Positions 17,334 through 25,840 of a stretch of DNA of 64,000 nt are shown here, one piece after another; position 1 is the stretch's first letter; each line of letters begins with the position of its first letter. The position numbers were made by a program, and so were the translations under genes. The notes beneath the pieces were generated by a model. It was not told the DNA's origin, searched no databases, and saw nothing but the letters and a program-made list of their open reading frames with translations. Origin of the DNA: an uncultured Sterolibacteriaceae bacterium (GTDB lineage Bacteria; Pseudomonadota; Gammaproteobacteria; Burkholderiales; Rhodocyclaceae); NCBI GenBank assembly GCA_937888595.1, contig CALARK010000021.1:62001-126000 (forward strand), written 5' to 3'.

Positions 17334-18224
17334 ATGCGATTCAGCCTGCGCCAACTCCACATCTTCGAAGCCGTGGCCCGCCATCTTTCCTACACGCGAG
17401 CGGCGGAAGAGCTGCACCTGACGCAGCCGGCGGTGTTCGCTCAGGTCAAGCAGCTCGAGGAGGGCATCGGCCTGCCGCTGCTCGACCGCCTCGGCAAGCA
17501 GCTGTTCCTCACCGACGCCGGGCGCGAAGTGCTGGTCACCAGCCGCGAAACGGTGCAGGCGATCGAGCGGCTCGAAATGCGGCTGGCCGACATGCAGGGC
17601 CTCAAGAAGGGCAAGCTGCGCATCGCCATCGTCACCACCGCGAAATACCTCATCCCGCGCCTGCTCGGCGAGTTCTGTACGCGCTACCCGGGCATCGAGG
17701 CCTCACTCACCGTCACCAACCGTGAGAAGCTGCTCGCCCGGCTGGAGGAAAATGCCGACGATATCGTCGTACTGGGCGTTCCGCCGGACAACCTCGATGT
17801 CGTCGCCACGCCCATCGCGGACAATCCGCTGGTCGTGGTCGCACGTCAGGATCACCCATTGGCAGGAAAGAAAAGAATCTCCCTGAAGCGTCTCGCCGAA
17901 GAGCCCTTCATCCTGCGCGAATCCGGCTCTGGCACGCGGCTCGCGATAGAACGCCACTTCTCGGAACACGGCCTGGCGCCCCGCCTCCGCATGGAACTCG
18001 GCAGCAACGAGGCGATCAAGCAGGCCATCGCCGGCGGCCTCGGCATCTCGGTACTATCGAGCCATACGCTGGCGCTCGAGGGCGAACAGGGGCTGCTGCA
18101 GACGCTCGATGTGAGCGGCTTCCCGTTGATGCGCCAGTGGTACGTGGCCTATCCGGCAGGAAAGCATCTTTCCGCCGTCACCGAAGCCTTCCTCGCTCAC
18201 CTGCTCGGACACGAGCGCGGATAA
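17334..18224 (+). CDS. cbbR: LysR-type regulator CbbR
   Basis: 296 residues. N-terminal winged helix (LRQLHIFEAVARHLSYTRAA, then LTQPAVFAQVKQLEE) and a periplasmic-binding-like effector domain from about residue 90. Divergent position next to cbbL and the sequence type identify it as the activator of the Calvin-cycle operon, normally responding to metabolites such as RuBP or NADPH. Its TAA stop (18222-18224) overlaps a perfect copy of the 23-bp dispersed repeat. Confidence 0.93.
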   Translation: MRFSLRQLHIFEAVARHLSYTRAAEELHLTQPAVFAQVKQLEEGIGLPLLDRLGKQLFLTDAGREVLVTSRETVQAIERLEMRLADMQGLKKGKLRIAIVTTAKYLIPRLLGEFCTRYPGIEASLTVTNREKLLARLEENADDIVVLGVPPDNLDVVATPIADNPLVVVARQDHPLAGKKRISLKRLAEEPFILRESGSGTRLAIERHFSEHGLAPRLRMELGSNEAIKQAIAGGLGISVLSSHTLALEGEQGLLQTLDVSGFPLMRQWYVAYPAGKHLSAVTEAFLAHLLGHERG

Positions 18225-18245
18225 AGTCGGCGCCGGCAGGACGGC
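18223..18245 (+). repeat. 23-bp dispersed element, copy 3 (overlaps cbbR stop)
   Basis: Exact match to the consensus. The last two bases of the cbbR stop codon TAA are the first two of the element. It lies between the convergent ends of cbbR and the coiled-coil gene. Confidence 0.9.
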
Positions 18246-18257
18246 GTCATTTCGCCG

Positions 18258-19142
18258 CTACTTCGTCGAAGAAAGCCGGTAGTCGAATTGCAGTTGCGGG
18301 ATGTCGTCCGGCCCGGGCGATGCCGCGAACCAGAAGCCGGCCAGCACGCCGGCCGCCAGGCAACCGGTCGCCAGCAGCACCGTCCGCCTGAACGGTCGTC
18401 TTTCAGAAGGGGCAGCGCGCGGCGCGCGAAGCGCTTCCGCCCGATCAGGCATCCCGATGGCTGGAGGCATCGCCGACAGGCGGCCGGCCATCTCGGCCAG
18501 CCCGGCCAGTTCAGCCTCGGCCGCTTCGCGCGCCTGTAGCGCTGCGCGGGCCTCGGCTTCCGCCTGCTGTCGCGCCTCGGCAGCGTTGAGCGCTTCGCGC
18601 TCGGCGACCACGCGCTGGGCGGCAAGGCGTGCGGCCTCCTGCTCGGCGGCGGCTTTCGCCAACGCCAGCGTTTCGGCGGCCTGTTCGTCCTGCACGCGTT
18701 GCTGTGCGGCGTGCAGGGCGGCGCGCTCGGCCTCGGCCTTCTCCTTCTCCAGCGCGACGAGCTCGGCCTCGCGCTTCGCCCGCGCGGCGGACGCGGCAGC
18801 AAGGTCGGCCAGGGCCTGCTCCTTGCGCTGCGCCTCGGCACAGACGCGCTGCTCGGCTTCAAGCCGCGCCCGCAATGCCGCTTCGGCCGCCTGCTCGGCC
18901 CGCGCCTTATCGATGGCGAGGCGGCGCACTTGCGCTTCGTTGGCGGTGCGCGCATCCGCCTGCTCGGCGGCGAGCCGCTCGGCCTGCTCGCGCTGTTCGG
19001 CCGCGGCCAGAAGCTTTTCCAGTTCGGCGGTACGGCGCACGGCTTCGGTGCGCGCCCGTTCGTCGCCGCCGGCACGCGCCAGGGCGTCGGCCTGGGCGGC
19101 TCGATAATCGTCGAGCGTCATGGTCGGATTCATGGTCATCAC
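18258..19142 (-). CDS. tail-anchored Ala/Glu-rich coiled-coil protein
   Basis: 294 residues, function not recognised. Residues about 15-225 are an almost unbroken Ala/Glu/Arg/Gln heptad region, predicted as a long coiled coil. A basic PFRRT segment then precedes one hydrophobic helix (about 250-272), with a short tail ending FDYRLSSTK. With no signal peptide it would be anchored by its C-terminus with the coiled coil in the cytoplasm. It is convergent with cbbR and divergent from pgm. The low-complexity composition makes homology searches unreliable. The exact start is uncertain: ATGs lie at residues 1, 2, 4 and 8. Confidence 0.6.
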   Translation of the reverse strand: MMTMNPTMTLDDYRAAQADALARAGGDERARTEAVRRTAELEKLLAAAEQREQAERLAAEQADARTANEAQVRRLAIDKARAEQAAEAALRARLEAEQRVCAEAQRKEQALADLAAASAARAKREAELVALEKEKAEAERAALHAAQQRVQDEQAAETLALAKAAAEQEAARLAAQRVVAEREALNAAEARQQAEAEARAALQAREAAEAELAGLAEMAGRLSAMPPAIGMPDRAEALRAPRAAPSERRPFRRTVLLATGCLAAGVLAGFWFAASPGPDDIPQLQFDYRLSSTK

Positions 19143-19229
19143 AGCCTAACGTGCCGCCCACAGGCCCGGTGGCTAGAATAGATGCAGGGAACACCCGCCT
19201 GTTCGGGTGAAATGTTCTGGGAGGACAAG

Positions 19230-20852
19230 ATGGCCCACCCCCGCGCCGGCCAACCGGCCACCGCCGATAGCCTGACCGACATCGCCGCGCTGCTCGATGC
19301 CTATCGCGCACCCGCGACGCAAGCCGTTGCATTCGGCACCAGCGGGCATCGCGGCTCCGCGCTCGCCGGCAGCTTCAACGAGGCGCACATCCTCGCCATC
19401 GCCCAGGCCGTGGCCGAATACCGCGCGCAGGCCGGCATCGACGGGCCGCTGTTCCTTGGCATGGACACGCATGCGCTGTCGGCGCCCGCACAGCAGAACG
19501 TGCTGGAAGTGCTGGCCGCCAACGGCGTGACGGTCCATCTGCAGAAAGATGACGGCTACACGCCGACGCCGGTCATTTCGCGCGCCATCCTCGCCCACAA
19601 CGACGACGAAAGTCGGCCCCGGGCGGACGGCATCGTGATCACGCCCTCGCACAATCCGCCGCAGGACGGCGGCATCAAGTACAACCCGCCGCACGGCGGC
19701 CCGGCCGATACCGACGTCACCGGCTGGATCGAGCGGCGCGCCAACGCCCTCATGGCCGACGGCAACCGCGACGTGCAGCGCGCACCGATCGAGGCCGCGC
19801 GCATGGCGCCGACGACGCATGCCGTCGACCTGATGACGCCCTACATCGAGGCACTCGGCGAGGTGATCGACATGGCGGCGATCCAGAGCGCGAAGCTGAA
19901 GATCGGCGTCGACCCGATGGGCGGCGCGGCCGTGCACTACTGGGCGCCGATCGCCGCACACTACGGGCTGGACATTGAGGTGGTGAATCCCGAAGTCGAT
20001 CCCGCATTCGCCTTCATGACGCTCGACCACGATGGCAAGATCCGCATGGACTGCTCCAGTCCCTATGCGATGGCGAGCCTCGTCAAATTGAAGGACAAGT
20101 ACAACATCGCCTGGGGCAACGACGCCGACGTGGATCGCCACGGCATCGTCACGCCCTCGGCCGGGCTGATGAACCCGAACCACTACCTTGCCGTCGCCAT
20201 CCGCTACCTGCTGGCGCACCGTCCGCAGTGGCCGGAAAGCGCGGCGGTCGGCAAGACGCTGGTGTCGTCCGGCATGATCGACCGCGTGGTGAATAGCCTC
20301 GGCCGCACGCTGCTGGAAGTGCCGGTGGGCTTCAAGTGGTTCTCGGCCGGCCTGCTCGACGGCTCCATCTGCTTCGGCGGCGAGGAGAGCGCCGGCGCTA
20401 GCTTCCTCAAGATGGACGGTTCGGCCTGGACCACCGACAAGGACGGCATCATCCTCGGCCTGCTGGCGGCGGAGATCACCGCCGTCACCGGCAAGGATCC
20501 GGGCATGCACTACGCGGACCTCGCCGCCCAATACGGCGCCCCGCACTACCTGCGCATCGACACGCCGGTGAGCGCCGGGCAGAAGGCCGCCTTCAAGAAG
20601 CTGACGCCCGAGCGCGTCGCCGCCACGACGCTCGCCGGCGAACCGATCACCGCGCGCCTGACACGCGCACCTGGCAACGACGCGCCGATCGGCGGCCTCA
20701 AGGTGACGACGCAGAACGGCTGGTTCGCGGCGCGGCCCTCCGGCACAGAAGACATCTACAAGCTCTACGCCGAAAGCTTCACCAGCGCCGAGCACCTGCA
20801 GCGGATCGTCGCCGAGGCGCAGCAGATCGTCGCGGCGGCACTGGCGGAGTAG
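19230..20852 (+). CDS. pgm: phosphoglucomutase, alpha-D-glucose specific
   Basis: 540 residues from the ATG after GGGAGGA, giving MAHPRAGQPA like E. coli Pgm; an in-frame ATG 48 bases upstream lacks this fit. Substrate-binding FGTSGHRGSAL is near residue 35, the phosphoserine loop is ADGIVITPSHNPPQDGG, the metal site is NDADVDRHG, and the specificity loop is GGEESAGASF. It interconverts glucose-1-phosphate and glucose-6-phosphate for glycogen and sugar-nucleotide metabolism. A variant copy of the 23-bp repeat lies just before the phosphoserine loop. The kinase gene follows after two bases. Confidence 0.95.
   Translation: MAHPRAGQPATADSLTDIAALLDAYRAPATQAVAFGTSGHRGSALAGSFNEAHILAIAQAVAEYRAQAGIDGPLFLGMDTHALSAPAQQNVLEVLAANGVTVHLQKDDGYTPTPVISRAILAHNDDESRPRADGIVITPSHNPPQDGGIKYNPPHGGPADTDVTGWIERRANALMADGNRDVQRAPIEAARMAPTTHAVDLMTPYIEALGEVIDMAAIQSAKLKIGVDPMGGAAVHYWAPIAAHYGLDIEVVNPEVDPAFAFMTLDHDGKIRMDCSSPYAMASLVKLKDKYNIAWGNDADVDRHGIVTPSAGLMNPNHYLAVAIRYLLAHRPQWPESAAVGKTLVSSGMIDRVVNSLGRTLLEVPVGFKWFSAGLLDGSICFGGEESAGASFLKMDGSAWTTDKDGIILGLLAAEITAVTGKDPGMHYADLAAQYGAPHYLRIDTPVSAGQKAAFKKLTPERVAATTLAGEPITARLTRAPGNDAPIGGLKVTTQNGWFAARPSGTEDIYKLYAESFTSAEHLQRIVAEAQQIVAAALAE
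19609..19631 (+). repeat. 23-bp dispersed element, copy 4 (inside pgm)
   Basis: 20 of 23 consensus positions (differences at 10, 15, 16). Read in the sense strand it encodes SRPRADG, running into the conserved ADGIVITPSHNPP phosphoserine loop. It is one of the most diverged copies. Confidence 0.6.
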
Positions 20853-20854
20853 TC

Positions 20855-22162
20855 GTGAACGCGCCGGGCCTGCCGGCCCACATCGACAAGTACGAGATCG
20901 TCCGCCTGCTCGGCCGCGGCGCGACGTCGAGCGTCTATCTCGCCTACGATGCCTTCACCGAACGGCAGGTGGCGATCAAGCATTTCAGCGCCGCCTTCCT
21001 CGCCGACCCGGACCACGGCCCGGCCTACCGGCGGCTGATCGCCACCGAGGCCTCGCTCGCCGGGCGGCTCAACCATCCGCACATCGTCGGCATCTACGAC
21101 GCCGCGCGCGGCACCGACAACACCTACATCGTGATGGAGTACGTCGACGGCGAGACGCTGGAGAAATACGGCCAGCCCGACGCGCTGCTGCCGGTGGAGC
21201 AGGTGATCGGGATCGCCTTCAAGTGCGCGCTGGCGCTCGACTACGCCAGCCGCCACGGCATCATCCACCGCGACATCAAGCCGGCCAACATCATGCTCTG
21301 CCGGGACGGCGACGTGAAGATCGCCGACTTCGGCGCGGCGCAGCTGACGCGCAGCGAGGAGACCACGGTGGTCGGCGTCGGCTCGCCGTCCTACATGTCG
21401 CCCGAGCAGATCCGCATGGATGCGCTCGACCACCGCACCGACATCTATTCGCTCGGCGTGGTGATGTTCCGGCTGCTGACGGGCCGCCTGCCGTTCAATG
21501 CCGACAACAACGTCGCACTGGCGCAGCAGATCCTCGCCGGTGCGCCGCCCGACATCCGCCGCCTGCGGCCGGCGCTGCCGCTGCGGCTGGCGCAGATCGT
21601 CGACCGTGCGATGCAGCGCGACCCGGCGGCGCGCTATCCGACCTGGCACGCCTTCGCGCACGACCTCGCGCGGCTCGCGGCCATCGACCTGCCGCACGAA
21701 TCGATCAGCGACACCGAGAAGTTCAACGCGCTGCGCGAACTGCCCTTCTTCGCCGGCTTCGGCGACGTCGAACTATGGGAAGTGCTGCGCATCAGCGTCT
21801 GGGGCCGCGTGCCGCCGGGCACCCACCTCGTCGACGAGGGCGACGAGGGCAATTTCTTCTTCATCACCGCGGCCGGCGACGTGCGCATCAGCAAGGCGGG
21901 GCACGACCTCGGCGTGCAGCCGGCCGGCCGCTGCTTCGGCGAGATGAGCTACATCCGCAGGGAAGGCAAGGACGGCAATGGCACGATCACGCGCACGGCG
22001 ACCGTGACGGCGGTGACGCCGGTGACGCTGCTCAAGATCAAGCCCGCGGCGCTGGCCGCCGCTTCGGACGCCTGCCAACTGGCCTTCAACCGCGCCTTCC
22101 TCGACATCCTCGTCAACCGCCTCGCCGAGGCGAACGCGGAACTCGTCGGGCTGCGGATCTGA
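20855..22162 (+). CDS. Ser/Thr protein kinase with C-terminal cyclic-nucleotide-binding domain
   Basis: 435 residues from a GTG start two bases after pgm. Residues about 12-270 are a Hanks-type kinase: LLGRGATSSVYLA glycine loop, VAIKHF catalytic Lys, IIHRDIKPANIML catalytic loop, ADFGAAQ (DFG), and SPSYMSPEQ. Residues about 295-430 form a CRP-like cNMP-binding fold (DEGDEGNFFFITAAGDV and CFGEMSYI). It has no transmembrane helix, so it would be cytosolic. Coupling to pgm suggests control of carbon storage or envelope precursors, but no substrate is visible. Confidence 0.88.
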   Translation: MNAPGLPAHIDKYEIVRLLGRGATSSVYLAYDAFTERQVAIKHFSAAFLADPDHGPAYRRLIATEASLAGRLNHPHIVGIYDAARGTDNTYIVMEYVDGETLEKYGQPDALLPVEQVIGIAFKCALALDYASRHGIIHRDIKPANIMLCRDGDVKIADFGAAQLTRSEETTVVGVGSPSYMSPEQIRMDALDHRTDIYSLGVVMFRLLTGRLPFNADNNVALAQQILAGAPPDIRRLRPALPLRLAQIVDRAMQRDPAARYPTWHAFAHDLARLAAIDLPHESISDTEKFNALRELPFFAGFGDVELWEVLRISVWGRVPPGTHLVDEGDEGNFFFITAAGDVRISKAGHDLGVQPAGRCFGEMSYIRREGKDGNGTITRTATVTAVTPVTLLKIKPAALAAASDACQLAFNRAFLDILVNRLAEANAELVGLRI

Positions 22163-22166
22163 GTCC

Positions 22167-22628
22167 TTACGACAGCGCCGCGATCACCTCGGGCGGCGCC
22201 TGCACCAGTTCGATCAGCACGCCCTCGCCGCCGATCGGGAATTCGTCGCTGGCCTTCGGGTGCAGGAAGCAGATGTCGTAGCCGGCCGCGCCCTTGCGGA
22301 TGCCGCCCGGCGCGAAGCGCACCCCCTGCGCGGTCAGCCATTCCACCGCCTTGGGCAGGTCGTCGATCCACAGGCCGACGTGGTTGAGGGGCGTGGTGTG
22401 CACGGCCGGCTTTTTCTCCGGATCGAGCGGCTGCATGAGATCGACTTCCACCTTGAACGCGCCCTTGCCCATCGCGCAGATGTCCTCGTCGACGTTTTCG
22501 CGCTCGGAGACGAAGTTGCCGGTCACGTCGAGGCCGAGCTTGTCGACCCACAGCGTGCGCAGCTTGTCCTTCGATGGGCCGCCGATGGCGATCTGCTGGA
22601 TACCCAATACCTTGAATGGTCTTGTCAT
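22167..22628 (-). CDS. VOC (glyoxalase/epimerase-like) family protein
   Basis: 153 residues, vicinal oxygen chelate fold resembling lactoylglutathione lyase and methylmalonyl-CoA epimerase. Visible features are IQQIAIGG at the start, HTTPLNHVGLWIDDLPKAVE at about residue 80, and a C-terminal IELVQAP with a metal-type Glu. Start ATG overlaps the lgt stop (ATGA), so it is co-translated with lgt. It ends four bases from the convergent kinase gene. The substrate cannot be told from sequence. Confidence 0.72.
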   Translation of the reverse strand: MTRPFKVLGIQQIAIGGPSKDKLRTLWVDKLGLDVTGNFVSERENVDEDICAMGKGAFKVEVDLMQPLDPEKKPAVHTTPLNHVGLWIDDLPKAVEWLTAQGVRFAPGGIRKGAAGYDICFLHPKASDEFPIGGEGVLIELVQAPPEVIAALS

Positions 22629-23407
22629 TGTTTTTTCCCTCTGGTGAATAAAAAGATGCCGATGAGGATCATCGGCAGCGACAGCCACTGCCCCATGCTC
22701 ACGACGTACGAGACACCAAAGATGCCGTGGTCCGGCTCGCGGAAATACTCGCCGCACCAGCGCGCGACGCCGTAGCCGATCAGGAACAGCGCCGACACCT
22801 GCATGCGCGGCCGCTGCCGCGCGGAAAACCACCACAGCAGCGCGAACAGGAGCAGGCCCTCGCCGCAGGCCTGGTAGAGCTGCGAGGGATGGCGCGGCAG
22901 GCCATCGACCTGCGGGAAGACCATCGCCAGCGGAAAGTCGGCGCTGGCCGGACGGCCCCACAGCTCGCCGTTGATGAAGTTGCCGATGCGACCTAACCCC
23001 AGCCCGATCGGCACCAGCGGCGCAATGAAGTCAGTGAGCTGCCAGAACCCGAGGCCATGCTTGCGTGCGAACAGCGCCATCGCGGCCAGCACGCCGAGGA
23101 AGCCGCCGTGGAAGCTCATGCCGCCCTTCCACACCGCGAGGATCTCCAGCGGATGGGCGAAGTAGTAGCCAGGCTCGTAGAACAGCACCTGTCCGAGGCG
23201 GCCACCGAGGACGACGCCGAGCACGCCGTAGAACAGCAGGTCGTCGACATGCTGCGGCGTCAGCCGGTGCCAGGGCTGTGCCACGGCGCGCCGCTTGCCG
23301 AGCCCGAGGAAGGCGACGAAGGCGAGCAGGTACATCAGGCCGTACCAGCGCACGGCCAGCGGGCCGAGGCTGATCGCGACGGGATCGAATTGCGGATGGG
23401 TCAGCAT
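22625..23407 (-). CDS. lgt: prolipoprotein diacylglyceryl transferase
   Basis: 260 residues, about seven membrane helices. Lgt signature GRIGNFINGELWGR is at about residues 141-154, with conserved RWYGLMYLLAF and HPSQLYQ. It adds diacylglycerol to the lipobox Cys of prolipoproteins in the inner membrane. A copy of the 23-bp repeat encodes RPASADF directly after the signature, a region that varies between Lgt proteins. It is divergent from the EEP gene. Confidence 0.95.
   Translation of the reverse strand: MLTHPQFDPVAISLGPLAVRWYGLMYLLAFVAFLGLGKRRAVAQPWHRLTPQHVDDLLFYGVLGVVLGGRLGQVLFYEPGYYFAHPLEILAVWKGGMSFHGGFLGVLAAMALFARKHGLGFWQLTDFIAPLVPIGLGLGRIGNFINGELWGRPASADFPLAMVFPQVDGLPRHPSQLYQACGEGLLLFALLWWFSARQRPRMQVSALFLIGYGVARWCGEYFREPDHGIFGVSYVVSMGQWLSLPMILIGIFLFTRGKKQ
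22934..22956 (+). repeat. 23-bp dispersed element, copy 5 (inside lgt)
   Basis: 21 of 23 consensus positions (differences at 12 and 16). It is antisense to lgt, where the reverse complement is translated as RPASADF. Confidence 0.7.
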
Positions 23408-23437
23408 GCCGCCAGTTTAATCCGGCAAAATGGCAGG

Positions 23438-24187
23438 ATGCTTTCCATCGCGACGTGGAACATCCACAAGGGCTTCTCCCAGTTCAACCGACGCATGGTC
23501 GTCCATGAACTGCGCGACCGGCTGCGCGAGCTCGATGCCGACATCGTCTTCCTGCAGGAGGTGCAGGGCCGCCACGAGCATCACGCGGCGCGCCACGAGG
23601 ACTGGCCGGCCGAGCCGCAGCACGAATTCCTCGCCGCAGGCGTCTGGGGCAGCCATGCCTACGGCCGCAACATGGTCTACGACCACGGCCACCACGGCAA
23701 TGCGATCCTCGCGCGCTACCCGATCCTCTCCACGCACAACCAGGACGTGACGCGCCTGCGCTTCGAGAAGCGCGGCCTGCTGCACTGCGCCGTCGAGGTG
23801 CCGGGGCTGGTGCAGCCGCTGCACTGCGTCTGCGCGCACCTGTCGCTGTTCGGCCGCTCGCGACGCCACCAGTACGCGGCATTGGCCGACTTCATCGAAA
23901 CCACCGTGCCCGCGGCCGCGCCGCTGATCATCGCCGGCGACTTCAACGACTGGCGCGGTCGCGCCTGCGAGCTGCTGGCGCCGCGGCTCGGCCTGACGGA
24001 AGCCTTCGCCAATGGCCACGGCAGCCGGCCGACGCGCAGCTTCCCCGCCGCCCTGCCGCTGTTCCGCCTCGACCGCATCTACACGCGCGGCCTGCAGGTC
24101 GAAACCTGCGCCGTGCACCACGGCCGGCCGTGGTCGACGATCTCCGACCACGCCGCCCTGTCCGCCCGTTTCGCCGTCTCCGCATGA
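23438..24187 (+). CDS. endonuclease/exonuclease/phosphatase family protein
   Basis: 249 residues, EEP fold. Metal and catalytic motifs are TWNIHKG (Asn), FLQEVQG (Glu), AHLSLFGRSR, AGDFNDWRG (Asp and Asn), and ISDHAAL (Asp-His). There is no signal peptide, so it acts in the cytoplasm. The stop overlaps the start of clsB (ATGA), a pairing often seen for this family and suggesting a role on phospholipid-like phosphodiesters. A nuclease role is the alternative. Confidence 0.85.
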   Translation: MLSIATWNIHKGFSQFNRRMVVHELRDRLRELDADIVFLQEVQGRHEHHAARHEDWPAEPQHEFLAAGVWGSHAYGRNMVYDHGHHGNAILARYPILSTHNQDVTRLRFEKRGLLHCAVEVPGLVQPLHCVCAHLSLFGRSRRHQYAALADFIETTVPAAAPLIIAGDFNDWRGRACELLAPRLGLTEAFANGHGSRPTRSFPAALPLFRLDRIYTRGLQVETCAVHHGRPWSTISDHAALSARFAVSA

Positions 24188-25371
24188 ACACTCGTGGCGC
24201 CGACTTTTTGTCGGGCAACCAGATCGAGCTGCTGGAAACCGGGGCGCAGTTCTTCCCGGCCCTGCTCGCCGCGATCGGCACAGCGGCATGCGAGATCCAC
24301 ATCGAGACCTACATCTTCGCTGCCGACGCCACCGGGCGCGACGTAACCGCCGCCCTCGTCGCTGCGGCTGAACGCGGGGTGGCTGTCCGCGTGCTCGTCG
24401 ACGGCTTCGGCGCACGCGAATTTCCGGAAGGGCTCGGCCGCGCTCTCGCCGCAGCGGGCGCCGAACTCGAAGTCTACCGGGCCGAGGCGGGCCGGCTGCG
24501 CCTGCGCCGCCACCGCCTGCGCCGCCTCCACCGCAAGCTCGCCGTAATCGACGGCAGCATCGCCTTCGTCGGCGGCATCAACATCATCGACGATCACGAT
24601 AACGGGGGGGCGCCAGATCTCGGGCCGCGCTTCGACTATGCCGTCCGCATCACCGGGCCGCTCGTCGCGCGCGTCCACGCCGGCATGGCGCGGCTGTGGC
24701 GGCTGGTCGGCTGGGCGCGCCTGCAGCGCCGGCCGCCACCGCTAGCGATCCCCGCCTGCCGGCACGAGGAAGCGTCAGGCGGCATGCAGGCGGCCTTCGT
24801 CATCCGCGACAACCTGCGCCATCGCCGCGCCATCGAGGATGCCTATCTCGACGCCATCGCCGCGGCGCAGTCCAAGGTGCTGATCGCCAGTGCCTACTTC
24901 CTGCCCGGCCTGCGCTTCCGCCACGCACTCGTCGATGCGGCCGCACGCGGCGTGCGCGTCACCATCCTGCTGCAGGGCCGGGTCGAATACGCCCTGCTGC
25001 ACTACGCGACGCAGGCGCTCTACGGCCACCTGCTGAAGAACGGCGTGCGCGTCTGCGAATACCGCACGGGCTTCCTGCACGCCAAGGTCGCCGTCATCGA
25101 CGACGCGTGGGCGACGGTCGGCTCATCGAACATCGACCCCTTCAGCCTGCTGCTGGCCCGCGAGGCGAACGTCGTCGTCTGCGACAACGGCTTCGCTGCC
25201 CACCTCCGGGAAAGCCTCGAGCACGCCATCGCGCAGGATACCGCTGAGATCACATCCGCCGAACTGCGCCGCAGCGGCTGGCTGGCCCGCGGACTGCGCT
25301 GGACCGCCTACGGCATGGTGCGGGTATTGCTCGGCCTGACGCGGTACGGCGGGGCGGATTATCGGGAGTGA
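24184..25371 (+). CDS. clsB: cardiolipin synthase B-type phospholipase D protein
   Basis: 395 residues with two HKD motifs: HRKLAVIDGSIAFVGGIN and HAKVAVIDDAWATVGSSN. These catalyse phosphatidyl transfer to form cardiolipin. There are no strong N-terminal membrane helices, which fits ClsB rather than ClsA. The first codons (NTRGADF) contain a half copy of the dispersed repeat (GGCGCCGACTTT at 24196-24207). It is translationally coupled to the EEP gene. Confidence 0.88.
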   Translation: MNTRGADFLSGNQIELLETGAQFFPALLAAIGTAACEIHIETYIFAADATGRDVTAALVAAAERGVAVRVLVDGFGAREFPEGLGRALAAAGAELEVYRAEAGRLRLRRHRLRRLHRKLAVIDGSIAFVGGINIIDDHDNGGAPDLGPRFDYAVRITGPLVARVHAGMARLWRLVGWARLQRRPPPLAIPACRHEEASGGMQAAFVIRDNLRHRRAIEDAYLDAIAAAQSKVLIASAYFLPGLRFRHALVDAAARGVRVTILLQGRVEYALLHYATQALYGHLLKNGVRVCEYRTGFLHAKVAVIDDAWATVGSSNIDPFSLLLAREANVVVCDNGFAAHLRESLEHAIAQDTAEITSAELRRSGWLARGLRWTAYGMVRVLLGLTRYGGADYRE

Positions 25372-25407
25372 GGCACTATTCCCATACCGGCGACGGAGCG
25401 AACTGTC

Positions 25408-25430
25408 GCCGTCCCGCCGGCGCCGACTTT
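25408..25430 (-). repeat. 23-bp dispersed element, copy 6 (touches a stop codon)
   Basis: Full match (G at position 16) on the minus strand. Its first base is the last base of the TGA stop of the CoA-binding gene. It lies between the convergent ends of clsB and that gene. Confidence 0.9.
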
Positions 25431-25840
25431 CACCCGAACAGGCGCGGGTGCTCGATCTTCGGGCAGCGATCCATCACCACGTCGAGGCCGGCGGCAGCGG
25501 CCTGTTCCGCCGCCGCCTGATTGATCACACCGAGCTGCAGCCACAGCGATTTCGCGCCGATGGCGATGGCGTCGGTGGCGATGGGCGGCACGTCGGCCGC
25601 ATTGCGGAAGACGTCGACCATGTCAACCTTCACCGGGATGTCCTTGAGGCTCGGGTAGCAGGTCTGGCCGAGGATCTCGCGCTGGCCGGGATTGACGGGG
25701 ATCACCGTGTAGCCATGCGCCATCAGGTAGCGCGCGACGTGATGGCTCGGGCGGTCTTCCTTCGGCGAGAGACCGACCATGGCGATGACCTTGTGGTTCT
25801 CCAGAATCCGGCGCAGGCCGGCATCGTCGTTGATGATCAT
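25430..25840 (-). CDS. CoA-binding domain protein (YccU type)
   Basis: 136 residues, single Rossmann-like CoA-binding domain: VIAMVGLSPKEDRPSHHVA near the N-terminus, GYTVIPVNPG, and WLQLGVINQ with a C-terminal VVMDRCPKIEH. The YccU/YneT family is widespread but its function is not established. The start ATG overlaps the gluQ stop (ATGA), so it is translated with gluQ. Confidence 0.85.
   Translation of the reverse strand: MIINDDAGLRRILENHKVIAMVGLSPKEDRPSHHVARYLMAHGYTVIPVNPGQREILGQTCYPSLKDIPVKVDMVDVFRNAADVPPIATDAIAIGAKSLWLQLGVINQAAAEQAAAAGLDVVMDRCPKIEHPRLFG

Noticed and set aside
18301..19107. 268-codon plus-strand frame opposite the coiled-coil gene
   Set aside because: It is an Ala/Ser/Arg-only translation of the same repetitive codons; no start signal or family. 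The minus-strand frame has a believable membrane anchor.
24196..24207. Half repeat at the clsB start
   Set aside because: Only 12 of 23 bases match; reported in the clsB entry but not counted as a copy.
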